A DNA stretch of 64,000 nt from Pseudooceanicola nanhaiensis DSM 18065 (GCF_000688295.1 NZ_JHZF01000013.1:1240001-1304000); one strand, 5' to 3'; shown: positions 49,409 through 57,811, counted from the stretch's first letter. Numbers and translations: made by a program. Notes: a model not told the origin generated them from the letters alone.

Positions 49409-50383
49409 TCAGCCGCGCCCGTGCGGCGCGGTCAGGTCGAGATCCGGCGTGATCGGGATGATCCGGTGCGGATTCACGGTCTCGTGGCTGTAATGGTAGT
49501 GCCGCACGATGTGGTCGAAATGCACCGTCTCCGCGACGCCCGGCCATTGGTAGAGCTCGCGCAGGTAGGGCCAGATGTTCGGGTAATCGACGATCCGGCG
49601 CAGGTTGCACTTGAAGTGCCCGTGATAGACCTTGTCGAAGCGGATCAGCGTGGTGAAGAGCCGCCAGTCGGCCTCGGTGATCGCGTCGCCCAGCAGGTAG
49701 CGGTTTTCGGACAGGATGCCCTCGATCCAGTCGAGGCTGTCGAAGAGCGGGCGGACGGCCTTGTCATAGGCCTCCTGCGTGGTCGCGAAACCCGCCTTGT
49801 AGACGCCGTTGTTCACGGTGTCGTAGATGCGCGCGTTGATCGACTCGATGGGCTCGCGCAGGGCCTCGGGCCAGTAATCGTCGGTGTTGCCGGTGATGCC
49901 GTCGAAGGCGGAATTGAGCATCCGGATGATCTCGGCGCTCTCGTTCGAGACGATCACCTCGCGCGCCTTGTCCCAGAGGACGGGCACGGTGACGCGGCTC
50001 GTCACCTCGGGCTCGGATTTCTGGTAGATCTCGCGCAGGAAATCGAAGCCGAAGAGCTTGTCGCCGGTGGCGCCGGGGAAATCGGTGCGGAACTCCCAGC
50101 CGTCCTTCAGCATGTCGGGATGCACGACCGAGACGTCGATATGCGCGCCCAGGTCCTTCAGCTGGCGGAAGATCAGCGCGCGATGCGCCCAGGGGCAGGC
50201 GTAGGAGACATACAGGTGGTAGCGGCCGCTTTCAGCCTCGAACCCGCCCTCGCCCGAGGGGCCGGGGCTGCCGTCTGCGGTGATCCAGTTGCGGAAACTC
50301 GATTCCTTGCGCTCGAACGCGCCGCCTTCGGAAAGCGCCTCGAGGCTCTCCTCGTGCCATTTACCGTCTATCAGCTGGCCCAT
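49409..50383 (-). CDS. Glutathionyl-hydroquinone reductase (YqjG/ECM4 type)
   Basis: A 324-residue Xi-class glutathione transferase. The catalytic Cys lies in YVSYACPWAHRALIFRQL (C-P-W-A motif), and the C-terminal helical domain contains LLGDAITEADWRLFTTLIRFDKVYHGHFKCNLRRI, both typical. The enzyme reduces glutathionyl-hydroquinones, clearing quinone adducts. NWITADGSPGPSGEGGF is the usual N-terminal loop. The start at 50383 is ATG after GGAGGATGAC. Single gene with a long upstream spacer shared with the cbiX operon. Confidence 0.95.
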   Translation of the reverse strand: MGQLIDGKWHEESLEALSEGGAFERKESSFRNWITADGSPGPSGEGGFEAESGRYHLYVSYACPWAHRALIFRQLKDLGAHIDVSVVHPDMLKDGWEFRTDFPGATGDKLFGFDFLREIYQKSEPEVTSRVTVPVLWDKAREVIVSNESAEIIRMLNSAFDGITGNTDDYWPEALREPIESINARIYDTVNNGVYKAGFATTQEAYDKAVRPLFDSLDWIEGILSENRYLLGDAITEADWRLFTTLIRFDKVYHGHFKCNLRRIVDYPNIWPYLRELYQWPGVAETVHFDHIVRHYHYSHETVNPHRIIPITPDLDLTAPHGRG

Positions 50384-50694
50384 GTCATCCTCCGTCGTGC
50401 TTCGGGTTCCACATAGACCATGGGACGCCGGTGCCTACGGGCAGGAGCGCGCAGGGGTTTTGCGCCCGCGCACAGGCGGCGCCGGAACCAGGGCGCGGAA
50501 TGCCGCGAAGGGCGATTGCGGCGGGCGGGGGCCATCCCTATAGAGGGGGCAGACGATGCCGCCGGGGCAAGCCCGGGGGCCGGAAAGGAGCAGGCCCTCC
50601 GCGCCGACCCGCACAGGGGGCGCCGGGCCGGATCGTCATGGCCCCGCGGCGGGGCGTCATCCCCTTTCCGTGGCTGAGACGAAAGAGGGACTTC
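50384..50694. other. Divergent spacer between the reductase gene and the cbiX operon
   Basis: 311 bases, very GC-rich, with a possible TATAGA box near 50539 and hairpins (for example GCCCC-GCGGC-GGGGC near 50641-50655) in what would be the leader of the plus-strand operon. I looked for the conserved blocks of a B12 riboswitch (GCCCCCGC-ACTGT, GGGAAGGC) on both strands and did not find them. Nothing else is recognised. Confidence 0.4.
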
Positions 50695-50928
50695 ATGCGC
50701 CATCTCCTACGCATCACCACGGTGATTTCCGCAGGCACCGCCCCCGTGGCCGCCCTGGCCCACCCGGGCCACCTGACCGAGGTCGCGGGCCACGGCCACT
50801 GGCTGGGCGCCGCCGCGATCGGCGCGGCCATCGCCATCGGCCTCTGGCAGGCGCTGAAGGGCCGCAGGAACGCCGCCCGTGACGATGACGCGGCGGAGAG
50901 CGCCGAAGCCGAGCCGCAGGACGCCTGA
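50695..50928 (+). CDS. Small membrane protein, DUF6732-like
   Basis: A 77-residue protein: signal-like N-terminus (MRHLLRITTVISAGTAPVAALA), then HPGHLTEVAGHGHWLGAAAIGAAIAIGLWQALKG, a His-rich start of one helix, then a charged tail (RRNAARDDDAAESAEAE). The A-H-P-G-H start is shared with metal-related HupE/UreJ proteins, and the pattern H-P-G-H-x5-A-G-H-G-H-W fits the family I remember as DUF6732. It lies three bases before cbiX and so probably handles cobalt; that is context inference. ATG at 50695 follows AGAGGGACTTC. Confidence 0.7.
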   Translation: MRHLLRITTVISAGTAPVAALAHPGHLTEVAGHGHWLGAAAIGAAIAIGLWQALKGRRNAARDDDAAESAEAEPQDA

Positions 50929-50931
50929 GCC

Positions 50932-52188
50932 ATGACGAAAATCGGAGTGATGATCTGCGGCCACGGCTCCCGGAGCCAGGCCGCGGTGGATGAATTCGCC
51001 GTGCTGGCCGAGAAGCTGCCGCCCCTGCTGCCGCCCGAATGGGAGGTCGATTACGGCTATCTCGAATTTGCCAACCCGGTGATCCGGGCGGGCCTCGACC
51101 GGCTGCGCGACAAGGGCTGCGAGCGGATCCTCGCGGTGCCGGGGATGCTCTTTGCCGCGATGCACGCGAAGAACGACATCCCAACGGTGCTGAACACCTA
51201 TGCCGCCGAGCACGGGATCGAGGTCAGCTATGGCCGCGAGCTGGGCGTGGACCCGAAGATGGTCGCCGCCGCGGGCGCCCGGATCCGCGCGGCGGTGGCC
51301 GAGGCGGACGCGCGGAGCGGGCCGGTGCCGCTGGAGGAGACCTGCCTCGTCGTCATCGGCCGCGGCGCCTCGGACCCCGATGCCAACGGCAACGTCGCCA
51401 AGATCGCGCGGCTGCTGCACGAGGGGCTGGGCTTCGGCTGGTGCGAGGTCGGCTATTCCGGCGTCACCTTCCCGCTGGTCGAACCCTGCCTCGAACACGC
51501 GGTGAAACTGGGCTACCGGCGGATCGTCGTCTTCCCCTATTTCCTCTTCACCGGCATCCTGATCGACCGCATCTACGGCTTCACCGACCGGGTGGCCGCG
51601 GCCCATCCCGGCATCGAGTTCGTGAAGGCGGGCTATCTCAACGATCATCCCAAGGTGCTCGAGACCTTCGCCGAGCGGGTCCGCGAACAGATGGGCGCCA
51701 TCGCGCCCCCGAACTGCGGCACCTGCCTGTTCCGGGAACAGATCCTCTCGACCGGCGAGACCGGGCACACCCATGTCACGCCCGCGGAACGCCGGGCGCT
51801 GGCCGAGGCGCGCGACAAGGGCCATCCGGCCCTCGGACCCGTTCCGCCGCAGACCTGCGTGATGTGCAAGTACCGGGTCGAGGTCCTGGGCTTCGAGGCC
51901 GAGCTCGGCGCCCCGCAGGAGAGCCATCACCACCATGTCGAGGGGCAGGGCGCCTCGGCACCGGGTTCCAACGTGGCCGATTGCACGCTCTGCGACACCT
52001 TCTGCACCGGCGCCTGCCGTCTGGAGATGCCGTGGCATCACCATCACCACGGGCACGGCCACGACCACGGCCACGGAGACGGCCACGGGCATCACCACCA
52101 CCATCACGGTCATGACCACGACCACGCGCATGCGGAATACCCGCATGCGAAGCATCCCCACGGGCCGGAAAGCGCCCGGCCGAAATGA
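50932..52188 (+). CDS. cbiX: Sirohydrochlorin cobaltochelatase CbiX, long form with His-rich tail
   Basis: A 418-residue class II chelatase. Two similar halves: VMICGHGSRSQAAVDEFAVLAEKL with the active-site His (GHGSR) and VVIGRGASDPDANGNVAKIARLL in the second; LEFANPVIRAGLDRL and VFPYFLFTGILIDRI are the typical chelatase core. C-terminal to about residue 270 lie Cys motifs (NCGTCLFREQ, QTCVMCKYRV, DCTLCDTFCTGACR) and a very long His-rich tail (about residues 365-415). CbiX inserts cobalt into sirohydrochlorin in the early-insertion (anaerobic) route. The Cys groups may bind a 4Fe-4S cluster as reported for some long CbiX proteins. Stop overlaps the next start (ATGA). Confidence 0.93.
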   Translation: MTKIGVMICGHGSRSQAAVDEFAVLAEKLPPLLPPEWEVDYGYLEFANPVIRAGLDRLRDKGCERILAVPGMLFAAMHAKNDIPTVLNTYAAEHGIEVSYGRELGVDPKMVAAAGARIRAAVAEADARSGPVPLEETCLVVIGRGASDPDANGNVAKIARLLHEGLGFGWCEVGYSGVTFPLVEPCLEHAVKLGYRRIVVFPYFLFTGILIDRIYGFTDRVAAAHPGIEFVKAGYLNDHPKVLETFAERVREQMGAIAPPNCGTCLFREQILSTGETGHTHVTPAERRALAEARDKGHPALGPVPPQTCVMCKYRVEVLGFEAELGAPQESHHHHVEGQGASAPGSNVADCTLCDTFCTGACRLEMPWHHHHHGHGHDHGHGDGHGHHHHHHGHDHDHAHAEYPHAKHPHGPESARPK

Positions 52189-53771
52189 CGCCGCTCTTCG
52201 ACACGCATCTCGTCGTCGACTGGTCCGCGCGCAATGCGCCCAGTCCGGCCCGGCCGACGATGGATGCCATCTGGATCGGGATCGTCCGCGACGGGGTGGC
52301 GGAGGATCCGGTCTATTGCCGGACCCGGCACGCGGCGGTCGCATGGCTCTCGGAGTTTCTGGCCGGCGAGGTCGCGCAGAACCGGCGGGTGCTGGCCGGC
52401 TTCGATTTCCCCTTCGGCTATCCCCGGGGCGTCGCCCGCAGGATCTGCGGTTCCGACGCGGCGCTCGATCTCTGGGACTGGTTCGCGGGGCAGGTCGTCG
52501 ACGGTCCGGACAACGTGTCGAACCGGTTCGAGGTGGCGGGACGGATCAACGACCTCTACGCGGGCACCGGACCTTTCTGGGGACGGCCCGAGACCGCACC
52601 GGTGCCGTCGATCCCGATCAGGGCCAATGCGCGCGAGGGCGGCGATCATCCGCCCGAACGCCGGATCGCCGACGCGCGGGCGAAGGGGGCCAAGACCGTC
52701 TGGCAACTCGCCTATTCCGGCTCGGTCGGCTCGCAGGTCATTCTCGGCCTGCCGGCGCTGGCCGCGCTCCGCTCCGATCCCCGGCTGGCCGGGCACGTGG
52801 CCGTCTGGCCCTTCGAGACCGGCCTCGCCGTGCCCGAGGCCCGGATCGTGCTCGCCGAGGTCTATCCCTCCCTGCTGCAGGCCCAGGCCCATGCGGCCGG
52901 GGACGAGGTGCTGGACCGGGCGCAGGTGCGGGTCACCGCCTCGGCGCTAGCGGGGCTGGACCGGTCGGGTGGGCTCGGCGCCCTGTTCGAGGCGACGGCC
53001 GACCTGAGCGCCGAGGAGCGCGAGACCGTGGCGCGGGAGGAGGCGTGGATCCTCGGCCTCGGCCACGAGACGGCGCTTGTGTCCGCCGCAGGGGGCGAGA
53101 GCCCCCCGGCGCAGCCCCGGCCGTATCTCCGCACCATGCGCTACGAGAAGGACCCGGCGGCGATCTACGCGCAGAGCTTTGCCACCGTCCGCGGCGAGGC
53201 CCGGCTGGAGCGGTTCGACGAGGGCATGGCCCGGATGGCGGTGCGGCTGATCCATGCCTGCGGCATGGTCGAGATCGCGGACCGGCTCGCGTATTCGCCG
53301 CTCGCCTTCGACGCGGGACGGGTGGCGCTCTTGAACGGCGCCCCGGTGATCTGCGATTGCGAGATGGCGGGCGCCGGGGTGATCCGGCGCTACCTGCCCG
53401 CGGACAACGAGGTGATCGTGACGCTGAACGATCCGCGGGTGCCCGCGATCGCCGCCGGGATCGGCAACACGCGATCGGCGGCGGCGACGGAGCTCTGGGT
53501 CGACCGGCTCGAAGGCGCGGTGGTGGCGATCGGGAATGCGCCGACGGCGCTCTTCCACCTGCTGGAGCTGCTGGACCAGGGCGCGCCGAAACCGGCGGTG
53601 ATCCTGGGTTTCCCGGTGGGCTTCGTGGGCGCGGCGGAGAGCAAGGCGGAACTGGCCGCCAACCCGCGGGGCTGCGATTTCGTGGCGTTGCGCGGGCGGC
53701 GGGGCGGCTCGGCCATGGCCTCGGCCGCGGTGAATGCGCTGGCGGCGGGGCTGCCGGAAGAGAAGGTCTGA
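52185..53771 (+). CDS. cobH: Fusion protein: DUF429-like N-terminal domain and precorrin-8X methylmutase (CobH)
   Basis: A 528-residue fusion. From residue about 313 onward it is precorrin-8X methylmutase (YLRTMRYEKDPAAIYAQSFATVRGEARL, active-site His in VRLIHACGMVEIADRLAYSP, then NGAPVICDCEMAGAGV and ILGFPVGFVGAAESKAEL), which shifts the C11 methyl to C12 and forms hydrogenobyrinic acid. Residues 1-300 (LFDTHLVVDWSARNAPSPARPTMDAIWIGIV, RVLAGFDFPFGYPRG) look like a DUF429-type RNase H-like domain with unknown role. CobH alone is about 210 residues. Start overlaps the cbiX stop (ATGA). Confidence 0.92.
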   Translation: MTPLFDTHLVVDWSARNAPSPARPTMDAIWIGIVRDGVAEDPVYCRTRHAAVAWLSEFLAGEVAQNRRVLAGFDFPFGYPRGVARRICGSDAALDLWDWFAGQVVDGPDNVSNRFEVAGRINDLYAGTGPFWGRPETAPVPSIPIRANAREGGDHPPERRIADARAKGAKTVWQLAYSGSVGSQVILGLPALAALRSDPRLAGHVAVWPFETGLAVPEARIVLAEVYPSLLQAQAHAAGDEVLDRAQVRVTASALAGLDRSGGLGALFEATADLSAEERETVAREEAWILGLGHETALVSAAGGESPPAQPRPYLRTMRYEKDPAAIYAQSFATVRGEARLERFDEGMARMAVRLIHACGMVEIADRLAYSPLAFDAGRVALLNGAPVICDCEMAGAGVIRRYLPADNEVIVTLNDPRVPAIAAGIGNTRSAAATELWVDRLEGAVVAIGNAPTALFHLLELLDQGAPKPAVILGFPVGFVGAAESKAELAANPRGCDFVALRGRRGGSAMASAAVNALAAGLPEEKV

Positions 53772-53817
53772 GAGGCGGGCGCGTCGCGCCGTCTCGCGTG
53801 GAACGGAGTACAGGGTG

Positions 53818-55020
53818 ATGGCGGACGCGTGGCTGCATATCGTGGGGATCGGCGAAGAGGGGATGGACGGCCTCATGCCCGCCACCCGCGCCGTGATCGA
53901 GGCGGCCGAGATCATCGTCGGCGGCGACCGGCATCATGCGCTGTCCGACAGCGTGACGGCCGAGCGGGTTGCCTGGCCGCATCCCTTCGATGCGCTGATC
54001 GACGTGCTGAAGGGCTATCGCGGGCGGCGTGTCGTGGTGCTGGCCACGGGCGACCCGCTCTGGTTCTCGGTGGGGGCGCGGATCGGGCGGGCGCTGCCTG
54101 CGGGCGAGATCGTGTTCCACCCGCAGCTCTCGGCGTTCCAGCTGGCGTCCGTCCGGATGGGCTGGTCGATGGCGGATCTCGAGACGCTGACGGTCCATGG
54201 CCGGCCGGTGGAGCAGATGATCGCCTTCATCCAGCCCGATGCGCGGCTGCTGATCCTGACGACGGGCTCCGAGACGCCGGGCCAGATCGCCCGGTTCCTG
54301 ACGGAGCGGGGGTTCGGCGCCTCGCCCATGACCGTGCTCGCCAACATGGGCGGGAAACAGGAGAGCCGCTTCGACGGGGTGGCGGAGAGCTGGGACCACG
54401 CGGTGCCCGCCTTCAACACGCTGGCGGTCGAGTGCCGGGCGGCGCCGGATGCCGCGCTGCTGCCGCGGGTGCCGGGGCTGGCGGACGAGCTCTTCCAGCA
54501 TGACGGCACGATGACCAAGCGCGAGGTCCGCGCGGCGACGCTGGCGAAGCTCATGCCGATGCGCGGCGCGCTGCTCTGGGACATCGGGACCGGCTGCGGC
54601 TCGGTCGCCGTGGAGTGGATGCGGGCGGCGCGCTATGCCCGCGCCGTGGGGATCGAGCCCCGGGCCGACCGGCGGGCGATGGCGGCGGCGAATGCGCTGG
54701 CGCTCGGCGCGCCCCGGCTCGAGATCGTCGACGGGGTGGTCCCGGCGGCGCTGGAGGGGCTCGAGGCGCCGGACGCGGTCTTCATCGGCGGCGGGCTCTC
54801 GCGCGAGGTCTTCGTGGCGGCCTGGGAGGCGCTCCGGCCGCTCGGGCGGCTCGTGGCCAACGCGGTGACGCTGGAGAGCGAGGCGGTGCTGGCGGAACTC
54901 CACGCGGAATTCGGCGGCGAGCTGGTGCGCATCGCCGTGCAGCGGGCGGAGCCGGTCGGCTCCTATCGCGGCTGGCGGGCCTCCATGCCCGTGACGCAAT
55001 GGTCGCTGGTGAAGCGGTGA
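53818..55020 (+). CDS. cobL: Precorrin-6Y C5,15-methyltransferase (CobL = CbiE + CbiT)
   Basis: A 400-residue bifunctional enzyme. Residues 1-200 are the CbiE-type uroporphyrin methylase domain (LHIVGIGEEGMDGLMPATRAVIEAAEIIVGG, VVLATGDPLWFSVGARIGR), residues 210-400 the CbiT-type domain (HDGTMTKREVRAATLAKLMPMRGALLWDIGTGCGSVAVEWMR and DAVFIGGGLSREVFVAAWEALRPLGRLVANAVTLESE). It methylates C5 and C15 and decarboxylates the acetate on ring C. The start is ATG at 53818, with a GTG directly before it. 46 bases follow the cobH stop. Confidence 0.96.
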   Translation: MADAWLHIVGIGEEGMDGLMPATRAVIEAAEIIVGGDRHHALSDSVTAERVAWPHPFDALIDVLKGYRGRRVVVLATGDPLWFSVGARIGRALPAGEIVFHPQLSAFQLASVRMGWSMADLETLTVHGRPVEQMIAFIQPDARLLILTTGSETPGQIARFLTERGFGASPMTVLANMGGKQESRFDGVAESWDHAVPAFNTLAVECRAAPDAALLPRVPGLADELFQHDGTMTKREVRAATLAKLMPMRGALLWDIGTGCGSVAVEWMRAARYARAVGIEPRADRRAMAAANALALGAPRLEIVDGVVPAALEGLEAPDAVFIGGGLSREVFVAAWEALRPLGRLVANAVTLESEAVLAELHAEFGGELVRIAVQRAEPVGSYRGWRASMPVTQWSLVKR

Positions 55021-55080
55021 GCGGCTTCGTGGACGCGGTGCGCGCCTGGCCCGGCCGCGGGGGAGGTGGCGCGTTCGGGA

Positions 55081-55113
55081 GCCTCCGGCGGGAGTATTTC
55101 CGGAAAGATGAAG
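55081..55113 (+). repeat. Dispersed repeat tail, copy E, between cobL and cobI
   Basis: TTCGGGA then GCCTCCGGCGGGAGTATTT and CCGGAAAGATGAAG. It lies 60 bases past the cobL stop inside the operon, in the same direction as the genes. Confidence 0.88.
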
Positions 55114-55210
55114 AAGAGGGGCGGTCCCGGGGGACACGGGGCTGCGACGGGCTGCAGGCGGCCGACCCGCGGCCGGGATGTCGGGCTCTGTCGGCCCGGA
55201 GGGCGTGCTG

Positions 55211-55912
55211 ATGGCGGGGGTGCTCTACGGCGTTGGACTGGGGCCGGGGGATCCGGAGCTGGTGACGCTGAAGGCGGCGCGGCTGATCGGGGCGGCGGAG
55301 GTCCTGGCCTATCCGGCGCTCGCCGGGGCGGCGAGCTTCGCGCGGTCGATCGCGGCGGGGCTGATCCCGGCGGGGGCCGAGGAGATCGTCATGGAGATGC
55401 CGATGACCGAGGCGCGGGGGCCGGCGCAGGTGGCCTATGATGCGGGAGCGGCGCGGATCGCGGCGGTGCTGGAGGGCGGGCGGGACGTCGTCTGCCTCTG
55501 CGAGGGGGATCCGTTCTTCTATGGCTCGTTCATGTACCTTTTCGCGCGGCTCTCGGAGCGGTTCGCGGTCGAGGTGGTGCCGGGCGTGACCTCGGTCACC
55601 GCCTGCGCGGCACGGGCGGGCGTGCCGCTGGTGGCGCGGAACGAGCGGCTGGAGGTGCTGCCGGGGACCTTGCCTGAGGATGAGCTGGCCGCAAGGATCG
55701 GCGGGGCCGAGGCCGTCGCGGTGATGAAGGTCGGCCGGCATCTGGGCAAGATCCGGCGGGTTCTCGCGGGGCTCGGGCTCGAGGGGCGGGCGGTCTACGT
55801 GGAGCGGGCGACGCTCAGGGAGGAGGTCGTGCTGCCGCTGGCGCAGGCGCCGGAGGCGGCGCCCTATTTCTCGATGATACTGGTGACGAAGGGGGGCGAT
55901 CCGTGGCTCTAG
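55211..55912 (+). CDS. cobI: Precorrin-2 C20-methyltransferase
   Basis: A 233-residue uroporphyrin-III methylase family enzyme that turns precorrin-2 into precorrin-3A. Marks are LYGVGLGPGDPELVTLKAARLIGAAEVLAYPA, DVVCLCEGDPFFYGSFMYLFARLSERFAVEVVPGVTSVTACAARAG and AVAVMKVGRHLGKIRRVLAGLGLEGRAVYVERATLREE. The start is the ATG at 55211 with GGAGGG six bases upstream. Its last ten bases overlap cbiG-cobJ. A 190-base spacer with repeat E precedes it. Confidence 0.95.
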   Translation: MAGVLYGVGLGPGDPELVTLKAARLIGAAEVLAYPALAGAASFARSIAAGLIPAGAEEIVMEMPMTEARGPAQVAYDAGAARIAAVLEGGRDVVCLCEGDPFFYGSFMYLFARLSERFAVEVVPGVTSVTACAARAGVPLVARNERLEVLPGTLPEDELAARIGGAEAVAVMKVGRHLGKIRRVLAGLGLEGRAVYVERATLREEVVLPLAQAPEAAPYFSMILVTKGGDPWL

Positions 55913-57753
55913 ATCCTGTGGTGATGGCGGTGTCGGGCTCGGGCGCGGGGGTGGCGCGCCGGGTGGCCGATGCGCTCGGCGTGGCGATGTGCGGACGCGC
56001 GGGGCGGGTCGCCGGGGCGGATGCGGGTTTCGCCGATGCGCTGGTCTTCGCGCGCGAGATGTTCGCGGCGGGGCGCCCGGTGGTGGGGGTCTGCGCGAGC
56101 GGGATCCTGATCCGGGCGGTGGCGCCTCTGCTGGGGGACAAGCGGGCGGAGCCGCCGGTCGTGGCGGTGAGCGACGACGGGCGGGTCGTCGTGCCGCTGC
56201 TCGGCGGGCATCGCGGGGCGAACCGGCTGGCGCAGCGTGTGGCGGAGGCGCTCGGCGGCGTGGCGGCGGTGACGACGGCGGGCGAGGTCTCGCTGGGGCT
56301 CTCGCTCGACGAGCCGCCGGAGGGCTGGGTGCTGGGGACGCCGGAGCTCGCGAAGGACGCGATGGCGCGGCTGCTCGCGGGCGGGACGGCCCGGATCGGG
56401 GGGGACGCGGCGGCCGCGGCCGACTGGCTGGCGCGGCTGCCGCAGGCGGCACCGTCGGACGAGGGCGGCCGGGACGTCGTGGCCATCGCGGCGACGACGA
56501 TGCCTGCGGCCGAAGGCGTGCTGACGTACCATCCGCAGCGCTTCGCGCTCGGGGTCGGGTGCTCGCGGAACTGCCCGCCGGAGGAGCTCGAGACGCTGGC
56601 CCGGGACGTTCTGGCCGAGGCCGAGGCTGCGCCGGGGGCGATCCGTGCGGTCTATACGATCGACGTGAAGGCCGACGAACCGGCGGTCGTGGCGCTGGCG
56701 CAGACGCTGGGCGTGCCCCTGCGGGTGTTCCCCGCGGAGGCGCTGGAGGCGGTGGCCGGGCGGCTCGAGACGCCATCGGAGGTGGTCTTTGCCGAGGTCG
56801 GCTGCCACGGGGTCTCCGAGGGGGCGGCGCTCTGCGGGGCGGGCGCGGCGGGCGTGCTGGCGGTGCCGAAGCGCAAGACGGCGATGGCCACCTGTGCGCT
56901 GGCGAAGGTCCCGGGGGTGATCGACGAGCTGCGCGGGCGGCCGCGGGGGCGGCTCTCGGTCGTGGGCATCGGGCCGGGGCAGGCCGCCTGGCGGACGCCG
57001 GAGGTCTCGCGGCTGGTGGCCGAGGCGGAGGAACTGGTGGGCTACGGGCTCTACATCGACCTGCTGGGGCCGCTGGCCCTGGGCAAGGCGCGGTCGGATT
57101 TCCCGCTGGGCGGGGAAGAGGCGCGCTGCCGGTATGCGCTGGAACGCGCGGGCGAGGGGCGGAACGTGGCCCTGGTCTGCTCGGGGGACGCGGGGATCTA
57201 CGCCATGGGGGCGCTGGTCTTCGAACTCCTGGACCGGGAGGAGGCCGCGGGCGGCGTGAGTGCCGCGGCGCGTCGGGTGGAGGTGGTCTGCTCGCCGGGC
57301 GTGAGCGCGTTGCAGGGGGCGGCGGCGCGGGCCGGGGCGCCCCTGGGGCATGATTTCTGCGCGATCTCGCTGAGCGATCTGCTGACGCCGCGGGAGGATA
57401 TCCTCCGCAGGCTCCGGGCCGCGGCGGAGGGGGATTTCGTGATCGCCTTCTACAACCCGGTCTCGAAGACGCGGCGGACGCTGCTGGCCGAGGCGCGGGA
57501 TATTCTTCTCGCGCACCGGCCCGGCGAGACGCCGGTGATGCTGGCGACCAACCTCGGGCGGGCGGAGGAGCATGTGCGCTACCGGCGGCTGGATGAACTG
57601 GATGTCGACGAGGTGGACATGCTGACCGTGGTGCTCGTCGGCTCGTCGAATTCGCGGCTGGCGCATCTGGGCGAGGGGCCGCGGATGTATACGCCGCGGG
57701 GCTATGCGCGGCGGATCGACGGGGATCTCTCGGGGAAGGCGGGGTCCAAATGA
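55903..57753 (+). CDS. cobJ: CbiG-CobJ fusion: cobalt-precorrin-5A hydrolase-like domains and precorrin-3B C17-methyltransferase
   Basis: A 616-residue fusion. Residues 1-340 hold CbiG-like N and C domains (VGVCASGILIRAVAPLLGDKRAEPPVVAVSDDGRVVVPLLGGHRGANRLA and FALGVGCSRNCPPEELETLARDVL, AEVGCHGVSEGAAL). From about 348 onward is CobJ (LSVVGIGPGQAAWRTPEVSRLVAEAEELVGYGLYIDLLGP, VALVCSGDAGIYAMGALVFELL, VIAFYNPVSKTRR), which makes precorrin-4 with ring contraction. CbiG opens the lactone ring in the anaerobic pathway, so this is an anaerobic domain next to an aerobic-type enzyme. GTG start at 55903 inside cobI. Confidence 0.94.
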   Translation: MALDPVVMAVSGSGAGVARRVADALGVAMCGRAGRVAGADAGFADALVFAREMFAAGRPVVGVCASGILIRAVAPLLGDKRAEPPVVAVSDDGRVVVPLLGGHRGANRLAQRVAEALGGVAAVTTAGEVSLGLSLDEPPEGWVLGTPELAKDAMARLLAGGTARIGGDAAAAADWLARLPQAAPSDEGGRDVVAIAATTMPAAEGVLTYHPQRFALGVGCSRNCPPEELETLARDVLAEAEAAPGAIRAVYTIDVKADEPAVVALAQTLGVPLRVFPAEALEAVAGRLETPSEVVFAEVGCHGVSEGAALCGAGAAGVLAVPKRKTAMATCALAKVPGVIDELRGRPRGRLSVVGIGPGQAAWRTPEVSRLVAEAEELVGYGLYIDLLGPLALGKARSDFPLGGEEARCRYALERAGEGRNVALVCSGDAGIYAMGALVFELLDREEAAGGVSAAARRVEVVCSPGVSALQGAAARAGAPLGHDFCAISLSDLLTPREDILRRLRAAAEGDFVIAFYNPVSKTRRTLLAEARDILLAHRPGETPVMLATNLGRAEEHVRYRRLDELDVDEVDMLTVVLVGSSNSRLAHLGEGPRMYTPRGYARRIDGDLSGKAGSK

Positions 57754-57788
57754 GCCTTCGGCACATGACTCATCGGCCCCCATCCTGG

Positions 57789-57811
57789 CCTTCCCCCGAT
57801 CCGGGGGAAGG
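57789..57811. repeat. Palindromic hairpin after cobJ
   Basis: CCTTCCCCCG-ATC-CGGGGGAAGG, a perfect 10-bp stem 36 bases after the cobJ stop. No U tract. It may be a short palindromic repeat or an RNA-stability hairpin within the operon. Confidence 0.5.

Noticed and set aside
50411-50640. Possible second cobalamin riboswitch before the cbiX operon
   Set aside because: None of the conserved blocks seen at 40383-40574 (B12 box, GGGAAGGC, closing stem) is present on either strand.
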